The notes under the pieces: model-generated
Told to the model about the DNA's origin: nothing
The model's input: the letters and a program-made list of their open reading frames with translations, nothing else
Databases searched by the model: none
In this document: positions 17,551 through 24,599 of the stretch, in pieces
How the letters are laid out: every line of letters begins with the position of its first letter
Numbering within the stretch: position 1 is the first letter of the stretch
Made by a program: the position numbers and the translations under genes
Source: UBA1952 sp965246855
GTDB taxonomy: Bacteria > Bacteroidota > Bacteroidia > Chitinophagales > Chitinophagaceae
Length of the DNA stretch: 64,000 nucleotides
Assembly: GCA_965246855.1 (NCBI GenBank)
Contig: CBDFFP010000002.1
Span: 186,001 to 250,000 of the forward strand
Direction of reading: 5' to 3'

Positions 17551-17558
17551 TATTTTCG
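17551..17558 (+). promoter_or_regulatory. Putative -7 box of purD (TATTTTCG)
   Basis: TATTTTCG ends 6 bases before the purD ATG. The same TATTTTCG word precedes ddl and the SNF2 gene in this window. Confidence 0.4.
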
Positions 17559-17564
17559 CGGCCT

Positions 17565-18836
17565 ATGCCCCAAAACATTCTGCTCCTCGGCAGCGGCGGA
17601 CGCGAAAGCGCACTGGCGTGGAAGCTTTCTCAAAGTCCCTTGTGCGGAAAACTTTTCATCGCGCCCGGCAATGGCGGAACCGGAAAATGGGGACAGAACG
17701 TGGCGCTTTCCCTTTCGGATTTTGGAGCAATAGAAAGCTTCTGCCACGAGAAGGAAATCCGCCTGATTGTTGTTGGGCCAGAAGACCCGCTCGTAGCCGG
17801 AATTGAGGACTTTTTTGAGGGGAAAGACATTCAAGTTGTAGGTCCATCGCAGGAAGGCGCGCAACTGGAAGGCTCTAAGGCTTTTGCCAAAAAATTTATG
17901 GCACGCCACGGCATCCCGACGGCGCAGTACCGCGAATTCTCGGAAGAGTCTTTTGCCGAAGGATTGGATTATCTCCAGAATCATTCGCTTCCCGTTGTCT
18001 TGAAAGCCGACGGGCTGGCGGCGGGAAAGGGCGTGGTGATTGCGCAAACAACCGAAGAAGCGCTGGCCGCTTTCCGCGAAATACTTTCGGAGAAAAAGTT
18101 TGGCGCGGCGGGCGAAAAAGTAGTGGTAGAGCAATTTCTCACCGGGATTGAGCTTTCCGTTTTCGCCCTGACGGACGGGAAAGACTACGTGCTTCTTCCC
18201 GAAGCGAAGGATTACAAGCGCATCGGCGAAGGCGACACGGGATTGAACACCGGCGGCATGGGCGCGATTTCGCCGGTGCCTTTTGCGCAGGGCGCTTTTA
18301 TGGAAAAAGTAGTTGAAAAGGTGGTGAAGCCGACGATTTCCGGGCTACAGAAAGAAGGCATCCGTTACCGGGGTTTTGTGTTTTTCGGCCTTATCCGCGT
18401 GGGCGACGAGCCGTATGTGATAGAATACAACTGCCGCATGGGCGACCCGGAGACCGAAGTGGTGATGCCGCGCTTAGAAAGCGATTTAGTGGCGCTTTGT
18501 AACAGCCTTTTCGACGGGACGCTGGCGGAACAAACCGTTCAGCACAGTATGCAAACTGCCGCTACGGTGATGTTGGTTTCGGGCGGTTATCCGGGAGATT
18601 ATGAAAAAGGGAAGGCGATTTCCGGGGCGGAAAACGCGGCGGAAGATGTGCTGCTATTCCATGCCGGAACGGCGCTGAAAGAAGCGGGAATTGTTTCTTC
18701 TGGCGGGCGGGTATTGGCGGTTACGGGGCTTGCGGACGATTTAAAAACAGCGTTAGAGAACGCGTATGAAAAAATCGGGGACGTTTGTTTTGAGGGAATG
18801 TATTTTAGAAAGGATATTGGGTGGGAGTTTTTGTAG
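17565..18836 (+). CDS. purD: Phosphoribosylamine-glycine ligase
   Basis: 423 residues, normal for PurD. It ligates glycine to phosphoribosylamine with ATP, the second step of purine synthesis, in the cytoplasm. The N-terminal GSGGRESALAW loop, the ATP-grasp segment KADGLAAGKGVVIA, and NCRMGDPETEVVMPRL (metal and ATP binding) are all present. An in-frame codon at 17469 would add 32 unlikely residues that run through the upstream palindrome, so I chose the ATG at 17565. No other pur genes are next to it. Confidence 0.96.
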   Translation: MPQNILLLGSGGRESALAWKLSQSPLCGKLFIAPGNGGTGKWGQNVALSLSDFGAIESFCHEKEIRLIVVGPEDPLVAGIEDFFEGKDIQVVGPSQEGAQLEGSKAFAKKFMARHGIPTAQYREFSEESFAEGLDYLQNHSLPVVLKADGLAAGKGVVIAQTTEEALAAFREILSEKKFGAAGEKVVVEQFLTGIELSVFALTDGKDYVLLPEAKDYKRIGEGDTGLNTGGMGAISPVPFAQGAFMEKVVEKVVKPTISGLQKEGIRYRGFVFFGLIRVGDEPYVIEYNCRMGDPETEVVMPRLESDLVALCNSLFDGTLAEQTVQHSMQTAATVMLVSGGYPGDYEKGKAISGAENAAEDVLLFHAGTALKEAGIVSSGGRVLAVTGLADDLKTALENAYEKIGDVCFEGMYFRKDIGWEFL

Positions 18837-18974
18837 GATTTTTTCTCGCGGAGATGTAGAGACGCAAAGGTTTTTTAAAAACGTACGTCCGGCGCTAACT
18901 CGCCAACCAAGAGAACACAAGCTCCATAACCCTGAAGTCAGTGACAGGTGTGGGTAGCGCAGGGAATTTATACC

Positions 18975-19053
18975 TTTTGAGCTTAATAGCTGCTTTATTC
19001 GGCTCAAAAAAACGCGAAACAATGAGCCGATTATGCCGTACATTCGGCTCATT
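18975..19053. promoter_or_regulatory. Operator-like nested repeats before the fic gene
   Basis: TTTTGAGC (18975-18982), ATTCGGCTCAAAA (18997-19009), AATGAGCCGA (19021-19030) and TCGGCTCATT (19044-19053) form two interleaved inverted repeats. The last arm touches the fic ATG at 19054. The Fic protein ends in a winged-helix-like region, so autorepression is plausible. Confidence 0.5.
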
Positions 19054-20166
19054 ATGCCTTTTTACAACTGGCAGCAACCTGACTGGCCACAGTTCCATTA
19101 TGACGCGGCGGCGCTGGGCGAAGTGCTTTTTCGATTTGCACAAAAAAGTGGTTATACGGCTGGGTTGCTCAGCACGCTTTCCGTAGCCGATGCAGAAGCG
19201 GTTTTGCTTCAGACGCTTATTGCGGAAGCCATTAAAACGTCTGAAATAGAAGGCGAGTTTTTGAGCCGCAAGGATGTTTATTCTTCCATTCAGCATCACC
19301 TCCACCCTGCCGGAACGCCGCCGCACATTACTGACCGCCGCGCCGCAGACATCAGCGCGTTGGTAGTGGATGTTCGCAATACTTACGCGGAGCCTTTAAC
19401 CAAAGAAAAATTAGGACACTGGCACCGGATGCTTTTTGAGAATAGTCGCCTGAAAGCAGTGGGTACGTGGCGGCAAGGCCCCGACCCGATGCGGGTAGTA
19501 TCTGGTACTTATGGCCGGGAAACTGTTCATTTTGAAGCGCCACCTGCCAACCGTGTACCGGCAGAAACGGATGCCTTCATTCAATGGTTCAACGACACGG
19601 CTCCCGCTGGCAAAAGCCCTATTTCTGCTGCGCCCGTGCGGGCCGCGATAGCGCATCTTTATTTTGAAAGCATCCACCCTTTTGAGGACGGAAACGGGCG
19701 CATAGGCCGTGCGTTGGCGGAAAAAGCACTTGCACAAACGCTGGGCGCGCCGATTCTCCTAAGCCTAAGCAATACTTTACGGGAAAGCCATGCACAATAC
19801 TATCTTGACCTGCAATCGGCACAGCAACAAAATGAAATAACGGAATGGATTCGCCGGTTTACGGAGACGCTTATTCGCGCGCAGGAAGTAGCCGCCGAAT
19901 GGATAACCTTTATTCTACGCAAAGCCAAATTTTATGACACCTACCGTTCGCTGCTGAACGCGCGACAGCTGAAAGCTATTGAACGGATGCTGGAAGAAGG
20001 CCCTTCCGGCTTTGAAGGCGGCATGAACGCCACCAAATACGGCTCTCTTACCGGCGCGAGCAAGGCTACCGCCACGCGCGACTTACAAGATTTACTGGAA
20101 ATAGGCGCAGTGGTGCGCTTAGGAGAAAGCGGCGGGCGGAGTACGCGGTATGGGTTGAATATCTGA
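19054..20166 (+). CDS. Fic/DUF4172 protein AMPylator with C-terminal HTH
   Basis: 370 residues. The N-terminal DUF4172-like part opens with FYNWQQPDWPQF. The inhibitory helix motif (S/T)xxxE(G/N) is TSEIEG at residues 62-67, so this is a class II Fic protein that holds its own inhibitor. The Fic core motif HPFEDGNGRIGR is intact at 208-219, with catalytic His208. The last 60 residues look like a winged helix (SLTGASKATATRDLQDLLEIGAVVRLG). It should transfer AMP from ATP to a protein hydroxyl, or act in regulation. It stands alone between purD and a hypothetical gene, with palindromic operator-like repeats up to the start codon. Confidence 0.92.
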   Translation: MPFYNWQQPDWPQFHYDAAALGEVLFRFAQKSGYTAGLLSTLSVADAEAVLLQTLIAEAIKTSEIEGEFLSRKDVYSSIQHHLHPAGTPPHITDRRAADISALVVDVRNTYAEPLTKEKLGHWHRMLFENSRLKAVGTWRQGPDPMRVVSGTYGRETVHFEAPPANRVPAETDAFIQWFNDTAPAGKSPISAAPVRAAIAHLYFESIHPFEDGNGRIGRALAEKALAQTLGAPILLSLSNTLRESHAQYYLDLQSAQQQNEITEWIRRFTETLIRAQEVAAEWITFILRKAKFYDTYRSLLNARQLKAIERMLEEGPSGFEGGMNATKYGSLTGASKATATRDLQDLLEIGAVVRLGESGGRSTRYGLNI

Positions 20167-20250
20167 ACCCACCTCAGAAACTTCATATTTTCTTAACCTA
20201 CCTCTTGCCAGCACTTTCTTTTCTTTGCAGCCGAAACCATCTCCCATTTT

Positions 20251-20736
20251 ATGGCTAACCTCATTCGCAACTCGTTCCCACAGGCGCAGGTCACCGCTGC
20301 CAACACAGCCCTCAGCACGCTGGAAGGCATCTATGAACCGAACGCGCCAAGCCTGACTCCCGACCAACGCAAGACGTCGCCCAAAATTAATGTGTCTAAC
20401 AAGGCGTTTGTGGAAGACGCGTTGAATGTTTTGGATTTACCGGCAGCCGCCGCTTTTATCCCCTCCTATATCAACAGAGCGGATATGCAGATTGACCTGA
20501 CGACCTTTGAACAGGTGGATGCGGTTCTTGTCCGGCTGATGCGTTTGGTGAGTATTCTGGAAGATTACCGCATTGCTGCGGGCAGCGAAGCCTACTCCAC
20601 GGGCCTGATGGTAAAGAAAATGGCCGATGTAGCCACCCTGGCAGGCATCAACGGCGCATCAGAAATCAGCCGCAAGCTGGGTGAGCGCTTTGAAGGACAG
20701 GGCGGGCCAGGCACTGACAACCCGCCAAACACTTAA
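20251..20736 (+). CDS. Conserved helical protein of unknown function
   Basis: 161 residues, soluble, predicted mostly helical, without signal peptide or membrane segment. The pattern of an N-terminal helical pair, the central KAFVEDALNVLDLPAAAAFIP segment and AGSEAYSTGLMVKKMADVA recalls a family of about 160-residue bacterial proteins seen in Bacteroidota, whose role I do not know. The tail (EGQGGPGTDNPPNT) is disordered. It has its own terminator hairpin 28 bases downstream, so it is a single-gene unit. ATG at 20251 is well placed after a 5' region lacking other starts. Confidence 0.65.
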   Translation: MANLIRNSFPQAQVTAANTALSTLEGIYEPNAPSLTPDQRKTSPKINVSNKAFVEDALNVLDLPAAAAFIPSYINRADMQIDLTTFEQVDAVLVRLMRLVSILEDYRIAAGSEAYSTGLMVKKMADVATLAGINGASEISRKLGERFEGQGGPGTDNPPNT

Positions 20737-20763
20737 TTCCTGTTTCTAATAATAGAAAACAAA

Positions 20764-20789
20764 AAGCCCCCGACGATTGTCGGGGGCTT
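20764..20789 (+). terminator. Rho-independent terminator
   Basis: An 11-base stem, AAGCCCCCGAC with its complement, loop GATT, followed by CTTTG. It ends the gene at 20251-20736. Confidence 0.8.
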
Positions 20790-20845
20790 CTTTGTGCTGT
20801 CAGGTTGTGCCTACCCACTTCTGAAGAGAACTGGTTCGGCAAAAA

Positions 20846-21106
20846 GGCAAACGGGTTCGGTTAGCATCCAAACTGGTTTGGATATAAAGTAGCCCGGCTT
20901 ACCTTAAAGGTAAACGGGTTTGGGTAAAAGGTGGCCCCGTTCGGTTAGCATCTAAACAGGTTTGGATAGGAAGTGGCCTTGTTTGGGTAAAAGGCGAACG
21001 GGTTTGGTTGGCATCCAAACCAGTTTGGATGCGAAGTGGGGTACCCCACTTGGGAAGTGGGTACCCCCACTTGTTGTGGGAACGACCCCACCTATGAGGT
21101 GGGGGT
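20846..21106. repeat. Array of degenerate palindromic words
   Basis: Three 18-base palindromes of the form ATCCAAAC-nn-GTTTGGAT at 20866-20883, 20950-20967 and 21013-21030 alternate with AACGGGTTTGG and GGTAAAAGG words. They are followed by GTGGGGTACCCCAC (21036-21049) and CCCCACCT-ATG-AGGTGGGG (21086-21104). It fills most of the gap between 20737 and 21345 and encodes no convincing protein. Confidence 0.65.
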
Positions 21107-21344
21107 AATGGGAAAATGGAGTGTTAAAAAGGATGTCATTGAATGTAAAGTGGGAAATTTGGATTTTTACAAGAGAAGGCTTGGAGGGATTTTTAGGCTA
21201 ACGTTGAAGGGCTTGGTGCAGGCGGGGAATAGAATTCCGTCAGCCTGATGCCTGCACTGAAGCCAAATTAAAAAATTATTGTTCGGGCGTTATTCTTCTG
21301 CCCCGCTTGCGCCAAACCCATGTTGGGCGTAGTTATAATTTTAA

Positions 21345-21823
21345 TTATTTGAACCAATTGGGGTCTATATGTCCAAAGTACTCTTGAAAGCCGATAATCT
21401 TATCTTTTTCAAAAGTAAATACAATAATATTAAATCCCTCGTACTGAAACTTGCCATTTTGAATAGTACCTTTTGAGTCAAATTGGATAATAACATTATT
21501 CGAATTTGCACTTAATAATACGTTTGAAAACTCTAAATTATTTTTTTTACTTCACGTTCAGCGATTAACGACAACATTTTCTCTAAAGCATTAATGTTTT
21601 TAAACTTCCCTAGCAAAGGGTGAGAAAATAATTTAAAACTGGTTGAAATCATCGTTTTGAAATCATTGTAGTTACCTGTCTTTTCACCAGTCTGCCAGGC
21701 TGAAAATGCTTTGTTACCAATGTCTACTTTCATGTTGTTTGTGTTTACTGTTTGCGCAAATGCTTTTATTCCACATAAATCTATGATACAAAAAATAACT
21801 GCTGCTGTAAATATTTTCATCAT
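21345..21823 (-). pseudogene. Secreted SnoaL/NTF2-like protein, frameshifted in a poly-A tract
   Basis: The first part has a signal peptide (MKIFTAAVIFCIIDLCGIKAFAQ) and reads to a stop at 21533. A second frame continues with NNLEFSNVLLSAN and ends in FEKDKIIGFQEYFGHIDPNWFK, a typical SnoaL-like ending. The two frames join at an A8 tract (positions 21541-21548); one more A would restore a continuous protein of about 159 residues. Either the gene is broken, or slippage makes both forms, or it is a sequencing error. It directly follows a second SnoaL-like gene: the stop of one touches the start of the other. Confidence 0.7.
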
Positions 21824-22318
21824 TTATTTAAATTTTGGAAGTTGCTGAATTAAGCCGCCGTAATTCGGTGAATCTTGATAAATTGTGTAATAAGTTCTTT
21901 TGGCAAATAGCCACATGCCATTTTGTTTTACAACTTCATCCTCATACATTGATAAATTGTAGTTTCCACTTTTGTCATCTGATTTTCTGGCAATTTCGTT
22001 TACATAGAAACGGGCAGTTGCTTTGTTTTTATTTTGAAGAGTAATCACTCCTGGACCAGTTAGTTGGACAAAAAAATCCCATAAACCTAGCATATGAGTG
22101 ACGGAAATAGCCATTTTATCTCTTCCAACAAACTCCATATTTATTGGGTCACCAATTTTCCAGATTCCATCTTCAGTCCAAAGTGATTGAAAAAGGTCAC
22201 CGTCTTTTCTATTTGCAGCATCACTGAATCTATCGGCTAAGGCTCTGATTTCTAACTCGTCTTTTAAAGCTAACAGCGAGTCAATTTCTTGTCGCGACAT
22301 TAAGTTCTGGTTATCCAT
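21824..22318 (-). CDS. SnoaL-like (NTF2 fold) protein
   Basis: 164 residues. The middle part, ALADRFSDAANRKDGDLFQSLWTEDGIWKIG, then TGPGVITLQNKNKATARFYVNEI and RTYYTIYQDS, has the alpha-then-sheet order of SnoaL-like proteins, a small cone-shaped fold used by polyketide cyclases, isomerases and many uncharacterised enzymes. No signal peptide. AT-rich compared with neighbours. It is coupled to the frameshifted, secreted SnoaL-like gene. A function cannot be deduced from the fold; the paired genes may act on the same small molecule. Confidence 0.8.
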   Translation of the reverse strand: MDNQNLMSRQEIDSLLALKDELEIRALADRFSDAANRKDGDLFQSLWTEDGIWKIGDPINMEFVGRDKMAISVTHMLGLWDFFVQLTGPGVITLQNKNKATARFYVNEIARKSDDKSGNYNLSMYEDEVVKQNGMWLFAKRTYYTIYQDSPNYGGLIQQLPKFK

Positions 22319-22368
22319 TATTTTTATTTTTAAAATTGTAAGTTAGGCTAATTGCGCCCAACATTCCT

Positions 22369-22404
22369 ATTGCCGAAACCTCCCGGCCCGCAAGTTTCGG
22401 CAAT
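22369..22404. repeat. Hairpin with 11-base perfect arms
   Basis: ATTGCCGAAAC (22369-22379) pairs with GTTTCGGCAAT (22394-22404) around a 14-base GC-rich loop. It lies just outside the CGCCCAAC boundary and downstream of the recombinase gene. It could be a recombination site fold-back or a terminator. Confidence 0.5.
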
Positions 22405-22474
22405 AAATTCTTAGCCCGCAACGCTACTTTCGGGTATAAACACCCGTCTGGCACTATAACCGAAAGTTTACCCG

Positions 22475-23563
22475 CTACAGTCCCAAACTGTCTAACGGAG
22501 AGGGCGGACGATTGTGGCGCGCTACATGGGTGTAAATCTCCGTCGTTTTAATACTGCTGTGCCCCAGTAAATCCTGTATCACCCGTATATCTGCGCCTGC
22601 TTCCAACAGATGCGTAGCGTAAGAATGCCTTAGCATATGCATGGTTACGGGCCGCTTGATGCCTGCCCGTGCCGCCGCTGTTTTGATCACCAGTTGCAGG
22701 CTTCTTTCGCTGTACCGTTCGCCGGGGTTTTGGCCTTCAAAAAGAAAAGTGGCGGGTCGGTATTGCCGGAACTGCTCCCGCAACAAATGCAGCAGAGTTT
22801 CGGGCAGAGGCAGGTCACGGTCTTTTTTCCCTTTTCCGCCGCGCACATACAGCGCCATACGCTTGCTGTCTACATCCTGCGGCGTAAGGGCTATTACTTC
22901 GCTCAAACGCAAACCGAGGCCGTAAGCCACCATCAGCATCGCGCGGTGCTTTAAGTTTTCCGTGGAAGCCAGCAGGCTGCGCACTTCTTCTTTGGCCAGC
23001 ACTTTGGGGTTCGTAACCGGCTGTTTGGGCCGCGGAATGGCGTAGTACTGTCGGGGCTGCCCTTCTACCTGTTCATAGTAAAACTTAATGGCGTTGATAA
23101 GTCCGTTTTGGTAGGTTTCGGAAATGCCTTCCTGTACCCGAAGCGTCAGGTAATCCAGCACCTCCTGCCGGGTAAGTTCCAAGGGCAATCGCGGTGCATG
23201 ATGCTTCAGGAATTGCAGAAACGCCGCGCGGTAATTCCGAAGGGTGGCCGGGCTGTATCGTTTCAGCGCAATGTGCTGGCAATAGCGTGTCAGCACCGTT
23301 TCTACAGGCGTAGGCGGTGGCGGCGGGCCGGCCAAAGCCGGTACAACAGGCACGACGTCTAAGGAGACGTTTTTTGCTTCGCAAACCCGCCGCAGTTCCG
23401 CAACCGCCGCATGCGTGGCAGGCATCAGATAGCTCCGCGCCGCCGCTTCGTAATAAACGCCGGCAGCTATCAGCGTAGCCCGCAAAGAATTGTTTGAGTA
23501 CGGAAAAAACACGCCAAAAGTGGTTCGGTCGGGACGCAGGCGAAGGGATACGGCATCTTTCAC
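22475..23563 (-). CDS. Tyrosine recombinase (XerC/D or phage-integrase type)
   Basis: About 362 residues. There is no in-frame ATG near the start, so I chose the GTG at 23563, giving a short N-terminal arm, then a SAM-like core-binding domain (RYSPATLRNYRAAFLQFLKHH) and a full catalytic domain. Catalytic residues: Arg in GLRLSEV, Lys in GGKGKKDR, HxxR in HMLRHSYATH, His in LGHSSIKTTEIYTH and the Tyr of IYTH. It is therefore probably active. Length and an N-terminal proline-rich linker (GPPPPPTP) set it apart from housekeeping XerC/XerD. It borders the AT-rich island and probably moved it or marks an integration hotspot. Confidence 0.85.
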   Translation of the reverse strand: MKDAVSLRLRPDRTTFGVFFPYSNNSLRATLIAAGVYYEAAARSYLMPATHAAVAELRRVCEAKNVSLDVVPVVPALAGPPPPPTPVETVLTRYCQHIALKRYSPATLRNYRAAFLQFLKHHAPRLPLELTRQEVLDYLTLRVQEGISETYQNGLINAIKFYYEQVEGQPRQYYAIPRPKQPVTNPKVLAKEEVRSLLASTENLKHRAMLMVAYGLGLRLSEVIALTPQDVDSKRMALYVRGGKGKKDRDLPLPETLLHLLREQFRQYRPATFLFEGQNPGERYSERSLQLVIKTAAARAGIKRPVTMHMLRHSYATHLLEAGADIRVIQDLLGHSSIKTTEIYTHVARHNRPPSPLDSLGL

Positions 23564-23622
23564 AGGAAGAACATTTTTCGCCAAAATAGAGAACAAACAT
23601 TTCAAATCCAAATGCCTATTTT

Positions 23623-24495
23623 TTATCCCCGCAACACCCGAAAACCTTCTCCTAAAAACAGGGAAATATCCCCCGCCACCGTACTCTCCTCGCCTATCAT
23701 CTCCGCACAGCGCAGCCCGGCATATCCATGCAGCCAAACGCCCAAGGGCGCCGTTTCTTCGGGCGCGTAGCCTTGCGCCAGCAGTCCGGTAAGAATGCCC
23801 GTCAGCACATCGCCACTGCCGGCTGTTGCCAGCGCCGCCGAAGCAGTTGTATTGAGAAATACTTTTCCCTCTGGCGTGCAAATAGCCGTTTGGTGTCCTT
23901 TTAATACAATAACGGCATTGTGTTTCATCGCTTCTATCCGCGCTTTCATTATCGCCTGCAAGCGCGTTTCCGTTTCGCCAAAAAGCCGCTGAAACTCCAA
24001 CGGATGCGGCGTCAGAATACTTCGTGGCGGCAACTGGCGCAGCCAATCGGGATACGTAGCAAGGATATTCAGCGCGTCGGCATCCAATACAATTGGCGCT
24101 TTGCGTCTTGAGAGAAAACGGCGCAAGGCATCTGCCGTGTCGGGTTCTTGTCCCAGCCCAGGGCCAATGCCTGCCGCCGCTTCTTCGCGGATTTTTCCAA
24201 AAGAGGTAATGTGCGTCAGTCCACTCGTGGCGCATTGCGCTTCGGGCACAGCGGTCTGGAAAGCACTGTGTCCCCAATCCGGCAAAACGCCCAACACGCG
24301 GCCCGCGCCCGCTCTTCCTGCCGCGCGCGCCGCCAGAATAATCGCGCCCGCCGAGCCTTTTTGTCCGCCCGCCAGCACAGCCGTTCCATAGGTTCCTTTG
24401 TGGCTTTCGGCAGCGCGCGGACGATAGATTCTGCGCAGCAATTCGGGCGTTAGTAGAACGGCGTTGGAGAAAATTTCGTCGGGAAGATTTTCCAT
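23623..24495 (-). CDS. nnrD: ADP/ATP-dependent NAD(P)H-hydrate dehydratase (YjeF C-terminal domain)
   Basis: 290 residues from the ATG at 24495; the frame upstream to 24534 is not conserved-looking. It repairs hydrated NADH and NADPH, cytoplasmic. The ribokinase-like signatures are visible: GTYGTAVLAGGQKGSAGAIILAA near the N-terminus, and GSGDVLTGILTGLLAQG, the anion-hole and catalytic Asp segment, near the end. The epimerase partner (YjeF N-terminal domain), often fused to this domain, is absent here and not next to it. The gene is divergent from the TonB receptor gene; the promoter region is shared. Confidence 0.9.
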   Translation of the reverse strand: MENLPDEIFSNAVLLTPELLRRIYRPRAAESHKGTYGTAVLAGGQKGSAGAIILAARAAGRAGAGRVLGVLPDWGHSAFQTAVPEAQCATSGLTHITSFGKIREEAAAGIGPGLGQEPDTADALRRFLSRRKAPIVLDADALNILATYPDWLRQLPPRSILTPHPLEFQRLFGETETRLQAIMKARIEAMKHNAVIVLKGHQTAICTPEGKVFLNTTASAALATAGSGDVLTGILTGLLAQGYAPEETAPLGVWLHGYAGLRCAEMIGEESTVAGDISLFLGEGFRVLRG

Positions 24496-24546
24496 AAAAA
24501 AGAGCGAAGCAAATAAAGCGCCAACGTCGCGCACCTGCCCTGCCCT

Positions 24547-24554
24547 TATCTTTG
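24547..24554 (+). promoter_or_regulatory. Putative -7 box (TATCTTTG) of the TonB receptor gene
   Basis: An exact TAnnTTTG, 45 bases before the ATG at 24600 and between two divergent genes. No -33 element is obvious. Confidence 0.45.
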
Positions 24555-24599
24555 TCGGCTTTATAATTTCTTCCGAAAAGTCCGTTTTCTTCTTCTCTT

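Larger units (their letters stand above)
21322..22362. mobile_element. AT-rich cassette-like island beside a tyrosine recombinase
   Basis: The block is bounded by inverted GTTGGGCG (21322-21329) and CGCCCAAC (22355-22362). These also fit the GTTRRRY and RYYYAAC core words of integron attC sites. It holds two AT-rich genes on the minus strand, unlike the GC-rich surroundings, and a recombinase gene follows at 22475. The integron-like reading is inference; neither end has been proven to be a recombination site. Confidence 0.4.

Noticed and set aside
21036..21248. Small protein of 70 residues on the plus strand
   Set aside because: It begins in the palindrome array (GTGGGGTACCCCAC) and has no recognisable features.
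22369..22404. Plain terminator of the recombinase gene
   Set aside because: It is about 70 bases past the stop and lacks a T run on the minus strand; kept as an unexplained hairpin.
20737..22474. Insertion sequence
   Set aside because: No transposase frame, no target duplication visible; only a recombinase gene beside it.
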